Shown piece by piece: positions 55,920 through 64,000 of a stretch of 64,000 nucleotides of DNA. The notes under the pieces were generated by a model. The model was not told the DNA's origin. It saw only the letters and a program-made list of their open reading frames with translations, and ran no database searches. This DNA comes from Mastigias papua (taxonomy: Eukaryota; Cnidaria; Scyphozoa; Rhizostomeae; Mastigiidae). A program made the position numbers and the translations under genes. The stretch spans positions 12,048,359 through 12,112,358 of the forward strand of contig OZ025268.1 in assembly GCA_964019165.1 (NCBI GenBank). The letters are read 5' to 3'. How positions within the stretch are numbered: position 1 is the stretch's first letter; each line of letters opens with the position of its first letter.

Positions 55920-58900
55920 AAACTCTATCAATCTGTTTGGAAGTCCCTAGGGATTTCCTGACAATGGCTGAGAAGTCACTCCTTCGTGGAGATTTAGATC
56001 ACGTAATAGAGAAAGAAATGGATAAAGTTTTGGTTAATACCGTTGATGTTGATTCGTCTTTGAAAGAACATCGTAACTCATTGCGTTCGAAATCGTATGC
56101 TTTGGCTGCAGCCCCTTCTATGTCCAATGTTTTGGCAGTGTCGAGTCCTTCGGTTAATTCGGAGTTTGGTCGCCCTAGACCGAGGACAGTTTTTGTTCAT
56201 GGATTTGTCAACCCTCGTGTTCTATTGGACAGGCTTCGGTCTGTTATGCTTGTTCCATATCAGATCCAGGTGTTACTAAATGGTGATGTCGCTGTAACTT
56301 TCAAGTCCTCAGAGGTTAAAGACCTGTTCGTAAACTTGGATTTTGTCTCGAGTGCTGTTGTGGAGTCTTCGCGCCCAGTTTGGGTTCGGGTTCATTTTAA
56401 ACTGGGAGAAAAGAAATCGCTAGTCGTAAAGGAACGTTTGTCTAACTTTGGCTCAGTTCTTTTCTTTAGAAGAAATGGAATCCTGGACTCGGAGGTTTTG
56501 TCAGGATCTCTTAATTTTAAGATGATCCTGCACACCCCAATCCCTAGCTTTTTGTATATTGGCCCTTTTTGTCTGGTGGTTCATTATGATGGCCAGACAC
56601 ATACCTGTAGGAAGTGCAATAGTCCAGGACATAGAGCTCGTTTGTGGTTTATCTGGCCATCTTAATAGGTCTTGCCCAGAGCCAATCAAATGCTAAGGTT
56701 GTTCCTTTAGACAATTGCTTTGGGCAATGTCCTTCGAGTTGGGAGAATGAGAAAAGCATTGATAATGTTCCCAATGCGTCTTTACCTTAAGATGCTGGTA
56801 GTTGGGGTTTTCAAGTGGAGATCAATTCTGCAGATTTACCACCTGAAGCCCGACATGACTTGTCATCTGATTTGTCCTATCCTGTGTCGTCGGATTTGTC
56901 ACTATCTGTATCGTCGAATGTCTCTGAACCTGTTCTAGTATTGAATGTGTCGTCGGTTTTGTCGTCATCAAATGCTACCGATCCGATTCACTATCGGATG
57001 AATCTTTAGTTATTGATACCAATGATTCAGTCGGAATTGAACATTAATGTGAAGATGTCTCGCGAGATGATTCTGTCTCTTTAAAAAGAACTCAAGAGGA
57101 CGAATCGTCGTCTGTCAATGTTTCTCCGCAAAAGCCGGTGAAGAAAAAGGTCAAGGACTTTACAAAGTAATGCATGTTATTTTACTTTCTTGGAACGTTT
57201 TGTTTTGTTTTGTTTGTTTTTTGTTTTTTACTAGGCTCTGTTTTTGTTTTATTTGTTTTCCATACGTCTCTTCCCCCTTTTCAGCATCCTTAGTATTAAT
57301 GTTCATGGGCTAAGAGATTTGACTAATCAGCGCAATATTGTTTCTTGGCTTTCCTAACAACCCAATGATGTCTTCTTTCTTCAGGAAACTTATTTTTCCT
57401 CCCCTAGTGACATTGTCCTTTTTAAATTCCATTGGGATGGTAAGGTTTTTTCTTCTTTTGGAGGTAATCATAATCGTGGTGTGATTATTCTTTTCAAAGA
57501 TTCTTTTGATGCTGTGGTTTCGTCCGTCTCTCGTGATAATGAGGGCCGTCTTTAACGTGTTTCTCTAACTGTTGGTGATTCCTCTCTTTAGCTTGTCAAT
57601 GTCTATGCCCCTTGCCCTATTAGCAAGAGGGCTATTTTCTCTTCTTCTCTTTCCTCTTTTGTTAAAGTTGGCTTTCCTATAATTCTTGGTGGTGATTTTA
57701 ATTGTGTTGAGGATCTTTATCTTGATAAGCTTGGCGGTGATCTTCAGCCTGGTAAATCTGCTTTAGTTGCTTTACAGAGTTTTCTTTCTACTTATGGTCT
57801 TTCTGATGTGTTTCGTTCTATACATCCATCCACCCGTTGTTTTACATAGACTAATGGTCGTGTTTCTTCTAGAATTGATAAATTTTATGTATCCTCTGAT
57901 GTTCTGTCTCCCTCTAGACAAGCTGACGTGACTATTTTTCCTTTTTCCGACCATGATGCTCCCTATCTTATGCTTGATCCCCCCCTCTTTCACTGTAGGG
58001 GTAGAGGCATTTGGAAATTTAATGATCTTCTTTTGGATTCTTCTAATTTTATTTCTAAACTGAAAGGTATTTTCTTTCATTGGTATCGTCGTAAACTTGA
58101 TTTTCTTGATAAGCTTGATGTTTGGTGAGATATAGGTAAGAAGAAAATTAGGAAGATATTTCCAAAATTTCTTTTGGCTCAATCGAAGGAAAGTCAGCTT
58201 TAGCTACATAGTGTGGAGAAGAGGATCCAGGCTCTTTCTTTGTCTTTGAATGAAGGAGCTGTGACTGAATCCGCTTTTCTTCGTAGTAAGATTGAAGTTA
58301 TGGACCTTAGGAAAATTAATGGCGCCAGGATTCGTGCTAAAGAGCTTAATATTTCCTGCAATGTCTCGCTTTTTCTTTCCAAAAGAAAATAAGCGTCAAT
58401 CAAGAAATGTTATTACTAAGCTTAAAGATAATGATGGTCATTTGGTCCAAAGAAATAGAGAGGTTCTTGATGTTATTTCTTCTATTTACAAAAGTTTGTA
58501 TTCTGATGAAGGTTTTGATGAGTCTAAACAATCCTTTTTGCTTGCTAGTATTGATAAAATTCTTCCAGGTGATGTTTCTCAATCCATGGAAAATTCTTTA
58601 TCATCTGATGAATGTCCTGCTGCTCTGTCTTTAATGAAGTCTGATAAATCTCCTGGATATGATGGATTGTGAGCTGAATCTTATAAATTTTTTTGGCCAA
58701 GTATTGGTGAAGATTTGGTAGATGTTTTAAATTTTTGTTTGTCTAACTTACGTCTTTTGACTGAATCCATGCGTGTTGCTATTCTTCGTTTAATTCATAA
58801 AAAGAATTATCCTCACCTGCTTAAGAAGTGGCGCCCTATTTCTCTTTTGAATGTCGACTATAAGATTGGTGCTAAAGCTTTGGCTATTCGTTTAAAGAGT

Positions 58901-59767
58901 AGTCTACTACTTCTTCTTAATGAAGATCAAACATTTTCTGTGCCTGGGAGATCAATTTTTGAAAATTTGATGCTTTTTCGAGATGTTTTTGATTATTGTG
59001 AGATGAAGGACATTCCTCTTGCGGTTGTTAAAATTGACCAAGAAAAGCTTTTGGCAGAGTAAATTTGTGCTTCCTTTTCAAACTTTTATCAAAAATGAAT
59101 TTTTGCTTACGCTTTATTCATTTTATTAGTACTCTATACTTTAAATGCGTCTAGTTTGGTTATTGATAATGGTTTCTTATCTAGGTCCATTTTTGTAAAA
59201 CGTGGTGCTAGGCAAGGATGTCCATTGTCTCCTCTGTTATATTGTCTTGTTGCTAAGACGCTTGGAAATACTATTTGTCAAAATTGTAGCATTACTGGTC
59301 TGCAAATTCCATGTTGTGTTAAACATATGGAAATGTCTCAATATGCAGATGGTACCATGTTATTCCTTGGCAATAGTTTTTCAATTGATCAGGCTTTATC
59401 CTCGGTTCATGATTATGAACATGGGTCTGGCCCTAAGGTTAATTATGATATGGATAAGTCTTGTGGCAAATGGCTATTAAATTCTTATCTTTTACCTGTG
59501 GTGGCAAATAAACAACTTTATTGGACTAGTGGTCCTATGGAGATGCTAGGTCTTCTCTTTGGGGATCGCTTTTCGGAAGTTTGTTCCTGGCAGAGGCGGG
59601 TCGAGAAGCTCTCAAAAAGACTTGATACGTGGAATTACCACTCTTTGTCATCGAAAGGTAGAGTTCTAGTTGTGAATTCTATTGCTCTTTCTGTTCTGGT
59701 TTATGTTGGTACCGTTTATAGGTTACCTGAGTGCGTTTGCAAGCAAATATACAGTGTTATCAGATAA
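55920..59767 (+). mobile_element. Tx1/L1-type LINE
   Basis: Plus-strand element: ORF1 (55937-56700) with zinc knuckles, then an endonuclease 57290-58100 (INVHGLRDLTNQRN, DVFFLQETYFSS with catalytic Glu, LGGDFNCVEDLYLDKLGG, SRIDKFYVSS, FSDHDAPYL), then RT from 58600. RT landmarks are MKSDKSPGYDGL, WRPISLLNVDYKIGAKALAI (typical of L1/Tx1), DQTFSVPGRSIFENLML, VKIDQEK (motif A, cut short by a deletion), GARQGCPLSPLLYCL and QYADGTMLFL. The catalytic YADD is YADG. At least five in-frame stops are present. It ends in the thumb at about 59767, where Gypsy sequence begins abruptly. Some Tx1 lineages insert into U2 genes, and a U2 gene lies 2.1 kb upstream, but this copy is not inside it. Confidence 0.85.
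55937..56665 (+). CDS. Tx1-type LINE ORF1 (RNA-binding Gag-like protein)
   Basis: 242 codons. A central RRM-like segment (TVFVHGFVNPRVLLDRLRSV; VPYQIQVLLNGDVAVTFKSS) and a first zinc knuckle CRKCNSPGHRAR at the end. A frameshift near 56641 moves the next knuckle (CGLSGHLNRSCPE) into another frame, so the ORF stops early. ORF1 proteins of this type coat LINE RNA. The start is the first ATG, though a second one (MAEKSLLRGD) 9 codons on is equally possible. Confidence 0.75.
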   Translation: MEVPRDFLTMAEKSLLRGDLDHVIEKEMDKVLVNTVDVDSSLKEHRNSLRSKSYALAAAPSMSNVLAVSSPSVNSEFGRPRPRTVFVHGFVNPRVLLDRLRSVMLVPYQIQVLLNGDVAVTFKSSEVKDLFVNLDFVSSAVVESSRPVWVRVHFKLGEKKSLVVKERLSNFGSVLFFRRNGILDSEVLSGSLNFKMILHTPIPSFLYIGPFCLVVHYDGQTHTCRKCNSPGHRARLWFIWPS

Positions 59768-61840
59768 AGGTATCAACCTTGATGCCTACATGTGCAAGTT
59801 TTTAGCCACGGGCAAATCTTCTCAGCAAATGGTACACGTTCCGATCCTAAAAACATTCACGATCTTCAGAATGCACCAGTACCAACAAGTGTGCATGAAT
59901 TACGAAGCTTTTTAGAAATGGCTAATTACAACTGCAAGTACATCCTAGACTATGCTACTGTTCACAGCTCCATTGACCGCATTGACCAAGAAAAACACTC
60001 ATTTTATATGGGAAGCTGTTCACCAGAGAGCCTTTGAGGCTACCCGTGATGTCCTATTTTGTTATGAAAAAGGACACTATCATCACATTCGATGCTAGTC
60101 CTGTGGGTAAGCGACTGCAAATGATGGCTGCTGTATTGTTGCTTATGCTAGCAGAGTATTATCTCCAGTCGAGAAACGATATTCGCAGCCTGAAAAGGAA
60201 GCTTTGAGCATCGTCTGGGTAGTTGAACATTTTCATTTACTTATTTATGGCAAAGCGTTACTTGTTACCGATCACAAACCCCTCGAAGATATATATCGAA
60301 ATCCTATGTCGAAGTCATCTGCTCGCAACGAAGGATGGGCATTACATTTACAGACCTATCAGTTTACGGTACAGTATAAACCCGTAGACACTCTCCGGGC
60401 ACCCAACAAGTGACAATGTTTCTAAGAAAGTACAAATGACTGAACAATACATCAATCTGATTACAACCTGAGCTGTTCCAAAACCTAAGACTATTGCAGA
60501 GATAAAGAATGCTACGGATAGTGATAAGACATTGCAAGATTTAGGTGAAGTAATTAGACTAAACTCTAGGACTGTGATGCAATCAAGCCATTCAAGTCAG
60601 TAGAGATAAACTTACCATAGGAGCCCATAATCTGATATTATGTGGCAATAGAATCGTAATACCAACATTTTTATAACAGCGTGCTATTGACCTTGTACAT
60701 GCCAATTACCAAGTCTTAGCAAAGACCAAATCTCTTTTACGAGAGAAAGTCTAGTTCCCGAAAATTTAAAAGATGGTAAAAGATACCATTGACCAGTGTT
60801 TACGCAGTCAAACCACTTGAATACCAAACTCCCCAAAGCCATTACAGATGACTGACATGGCCGATGGCCCATGGCAGAAGATCCGTTTAGATTTCTACGG
60901 ACCGTTGCCCTCAAGGGAGTACTTTCTCGTTGTAACAAACAGGTATTCCAGGTAATCTACAGTAGACATTGATAAGATGTTCGCTGCACATGGTATACCA
61001 GATACATAACGGCCCTCCCTTTAATGGTGGTGACTATCAATGGTATCCTAGAAATCTCGAAATCAATAAGTGTGCATCCACTCCAACCTGAAGGGAATGC
61101 TGAGTTGGAAAGGCTCAATTAGCCACTGGGAAAAGTATTATCTACTGTCACAGTCGAAGGAAAAGTGTGGCAGTAAGAAACTAATAGTTTCTTATTGCAA
61201 TATCGCACTTTTCCCACAGTATCACAAAAGTCTCCCCTGCAGAGCTGCTATTCAATAGAGTCCTACAAGGGATATTTCCTTCATTGAAAAAAGCAACCTT
61301 GTTAATAGACACAAGGAAGTAAGAGAAAATGAACTTTGCAGTCAACGTTATAATAAGCAGTATGCAGATAGAAAGCGTAGAACGAAACGCAGTGACTTGA
61401 AAACTGGAGATTTCATACTTGTAAACAGGACAGGTGAAACAAACTGATACTGACATTTAATGGGATACCATACATTGTGACTTAAAAAATCACAGGTGAC
61501 AGCTAAGAACAAACAAGATCATACAGTTACACGTAATATCACGTATTTTAAACGCATAACGAAGCCGACAGAAATGGACAATGACGATGTACATTATGAA
61601 ACAGACTATGCACTGAGAAGTAACAGTGACAAAGACAAAGACATGACTGAAGAACACAGACATTAGGCAATTAGCTCATAAACAAAGGACTTTAGAAACC
61701 AAAGGGCAGTGATGCACTAGAGTGGGTACAGTGTCCTCTAGGCACCTCTCCTTTGTACATGTGATTTAGACATGTACTTTTGATATCATGAACTGAATAC
61801 ATACTTTCGTTATCTCTTACTTCTGCTGCAAGAATTGAGT
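59768..61840 (+). mobile_element. Gypsy LTR retrotransposon remnant (RNase H, integrase, 3' LTR start)
   Basis: 5'-truncated plus-strand pol. RT end: APVPTSVHELRSFLEMANYN (59880). RNase H (60080-60420): TFDASPVG (catalytic Asp), then PVEKRYSQPEKEALSIVWVV (catalytic Glu), then VTDHKPLEDIY. Integrase: a DMADGPWQKIRLDFYGPLPS core start at 60850, then strong decay, then VNRHKEVRENELCSQRYNKQ and DRKRRTKRSDLKTGDFILV (GPF/chromo-type C-terminal region, 61310-61440). A purine-rich AAACCAAAGGGCAG at 61697 precedes TGATGCACTAGAGTGGG at 61710, the probable 3' LTR start. The LTR end is not resolved. Many stops, inactive. Confidence 0.8.
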
Positions 61841-63098
61841 AGTATGCGGAATATTACAGGACGTATAGAATTTCAGAATTTGGCTAATGAGCGTTAGTGT
61901 TACGCACGCGTATTCGGCTGACGGTGAAAATTGTCCAGGGTCTTTGTTTGTATGAAGCAAAATCCTACCCGCCTAGTCGAGATCCCATTTACATGCAAGT
62001 GGGATTTCACTTTGAGGGGAAGGGACCAGTATCAATATCTATTGCGCAGTCTACTGCAGTATCTGCATTAATTGAACCGATTAGAGTATTCATCTGATGA
62101 TGAGAGACTGCCAATACAATGTCTTGACTGAAGTAACAGGGCTAATTTGTAATATTTAGCACAGAGATCTGGAGTATGCCATTGAAACCTGGTATTATTC
62201 TGCATCTTGGGGCGCAAACACCCACTACTGTAGCGATAGGTTCAAAGCTAGCTTAACTCGATGCTAAGCAAAATCAAATTAGATTAGATTGAAGTTTGAC
62301 AGGAAATCAAGCCCAAGCGATACACTCTCGTAGGTTTTCACATTTAAGAGCCTGAAATTCCTGTTGCGAGCTGGAGATCTGATTATTGTTATTATTTTCA
62401 TATTACTATTAGCACTAAACGTGCTTTTAGATACCAGACATATTCAATAAAATGCTAAAAAACCTAAAACTTAATTAAAATTTATGCATCGAGTTCGGCA
62501 TATGAGGAGATCGACGCTTATCTTGCAGTCGCGCTCTTGTCGTATGACTCAACAAGATCAGCCAAATCGGAGATATTCTGCCTCGCTTAATCAATTCAGT
62601 CGAACTAAGTTAGGTTCGGCATATGAAGGGCACGACATTTAACTTTAGTCTTGGCTCACTACAAGTGCTTTTTGTATTGAAAGGCTTTATCACCCAGTAC
62701 TGAAACTTTCGTAGCATTTTCATGACCAGCAATGAAACTTTCCTAAGTCCATTCTTGGTCCTACATCCACAAAAAAATTCTACAGAAGGCATTTATCTAT
62801 CTTCTCAAACAATCCAGAAAATCAGCTAATAGCTCACTACGGTTGAAGGCTCAACACCAAGAAAATTATACTTGGATCCAAACACGGTTCTAATGTTCTG
62901 GAAATGTAAGGTAAGCAAGAACTACATTTCCTTCAAGTTGGCTATCCAACTGTTAGATTAAATTCTCAAGACCAGCGGATCAAAGGAACTTAGCTTCAAC
63001 CCGTCTATGTAGAACTTCCAATTACGTAAACCACAGGTTAAAGACAAGTATACATTAAAGCATCATATTACATGAGGAAAAATAAACGTGACAATTAC
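61840..63098. other. Intronic sequence, nothing recognised
   Basis: Intron of the ankyrin gene. No coding potential. Some ends of the Gypsy LTR may extend into it. Confidence 0.3.
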
Positions 63099-63244
63099 CA
63101 ACGGATTTGGTATGCCCTTTCTCAGCCGCCACCATTAGAGCCGTTTTGAATTCTGAGTCCACCGCATTAACCTCAGCGCAACCTTCTAATAAATACTGAA
63201 GACATTCAACTTGGTCATTGAAAGCTGCTGCATGGAGCGGAGTT
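63099..63244 (-). CDS. Ankyrin gene exon (two ankyrin repeats)
   Basis: A 146 bp exon between CTTCTTGCAG and the donor GTAATT, phase 2 in and phase 1 out. It encodes [20 protein letters not shown] with a following AEVNAVD (one repeat), then [16 protein letters not shown] (start of the next). It is the first exon of this gene visible in the window. Confidence 0.85.
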
Positions 63245-64000
63245 CTGCAAGAAGATGATATTCAAGAGACGACACAATAAGGTGCTGGCTACTATTGACT
63301 TCTTGAACAATACAGCGAAAAAGCATGGACTTTGTGGACATTACAATGCAAATGTAAGCTTGACTCCTTCATAAATTACAACGTTGGGAGATTTCTCGAC
63401 AAAAATAATTGATATTCGAATAGTAGTCTCTTCAGAGCTCTAGGTCACCATATTTGAGGCAAAATGGCCTCAGAAACACTGTCATCAAAAACAAAACTTT
63501 TTACCTTCCTTTCCTATCTTTCATATTTACAATATTATTCCCGAAAGCGTTGTAAAGAAGCTCAGCACACTGGAAGTTGCCATTTAACCTTTGAAAGTGA
63601 AACAAATGGTGACAATGAGTTCAGTACATTAAAACGACACTTTTTTGGCAAATACCGCTAGAATTATCAGATTCTGGTAAGTTTCTAAAAGTTCTACTAC
63701 TGAGATATTTCCTACTAAAGTAATGCATACACGCACACCACTCCTCAAAAATTTGTATTTGCATCTGTTCCAAGGTCCATTTTCTGTTACCGACGTGAAG
63801 CATACCGAATACAGAAGTAACGCGTACTGGTAATAAGAGTGTAGCATACTGGCTATGAAAGAGCCGAGTGCTTAGCCATGAGAGTGCAGTATAAAGGCCA
63901 TGCGAGTGGAGGACATTGGCTATAAGTGTAAAACATACTGATTACAAAAGTGCCGTGTGTTAGCTATGATAGTGCAGCATATTGACTAAGTAGGTGAAGC
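63245..64000. other. Upstream intron of the ankyrin gene
   Basis: No further ankyrin exon was recognised up to the window edge. The preceding exon must end in phase 2. Confidence 0.4.

Larger units (their letters stand above)
38014..63244 (-). other. PP6 ankyrin-repeat regulatory subunit-like gene (3' part)
   Basis: Five minus-strand exons encode consecutive ankyrin repeats and a C-terminal tail. Their order and sequence pattern match the end of ANKRD28/ANKRD44/ANKRD52, the ankyrin subunits that scaffold protein phosphatase 6 with its SAPS subunits in the cytosol. Markers are [43 protein letters not shown], and the post-repeat DVAESLKHLLLAMLP, which stands where the vertebrate proteins have a DVADCL-like helix. 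All four junctions join in phase (1, 0, 2, 1) with GT-AG borders. The tail is unusually acidic (ends DDDLDD). The N-terminal repeats lie right of the window. Introns of about 15.2, 0.9, 2.1 and 6.4 kb are packed with TEs. No lesion was seen in any exon, so the gene is probably functional. Confidence 0.85.

Noticed and set aside
55937..59767. Tx1 element inserted in the U2 gene
   Set aside because: U2 (53623-53808) is intact and separated from the Tx1 element by a PLE dimer and unrelated sequence.

Overview
The window is nuclear DNA of an invertebrate metazoan: AT-rich, intron-rich, with long dinucleotide arrays and many decaying transposable elements (TEs). Phase-consistent exons of two conserved animal genes, a U2 snRNA gene, Tx1-, CR1/L2- and Jockey-group LINEs, Copia and Gypsy LTR elements, Tc1/mariner remnants and Penelope-like elements (PLEs) support this. 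An early-branching aquatic animal such as a cnidarian or sponge would fit, but the species cannot be fixed from the sequence. It contains no bacterial-style operons or CRISPR arrays, and I recognised no tRNA or rRNA genes.

Two host genes lie on the minus strand. (1) A CFAP69-like armadillo-type gene runs from a start codon at 24575 down to at least 1956, in small exons with long introns. (2) The 3' part of a protein phosphatase 6 ankyrin-repeat regulatory subunit gene (ANKRD28/44/52 type) has five exons at 63244-63099, 47853-47774, 46860-46781, 44677-44586 and 38210-38014. Every junction joins in phase and the stop codon is at 38014. Its first visible intron (about 15 kb) holds a plus-strand U2 snRNA gene (53623-53808), a palindromic PLE dimer, several LINEs, a Tx1-type LINE and a Gypsy remnant.

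Layout. 0-25 kb: CFAP69-like exons, with mariner, Tc1 and LINE remnants, a LINE carrying a nested MITE, TA arrays and 10-11 bp minisatellites in the introns. 25-37 kb: intergenic TE nest, with a Jockey-group LINE that keeps a 746-codon reverse-transcriptase ORF, a 0.6 kb palindrome, and a CR1/L2-like LINE (esterase ORF1, endonuclease, RT tail) split by a very young Copia element (identical 145 bp LTRs, 5 bp target duplication, initiator-Met tRNA primer site). 38.6-42.6 kb: a decayed gene of an orphan multicopy protein family, bounded by matching inverted repeats and so possibly the gene of an undescribed DNA transposon. 43-64 kb: further LINEs, two PLE inverted dimers, U2, Tx1 and Gypsy.

The most unusual features are the two head-to-head PLE palindromes. 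Each has a 12 bp target-site duplication and a hammerhead-ribozyme-like motif near both ends, and the larger carries two mirrored GIY-YIG endonuclease ORFs. The second is the 38.6-42.6 kb candidate transposon.
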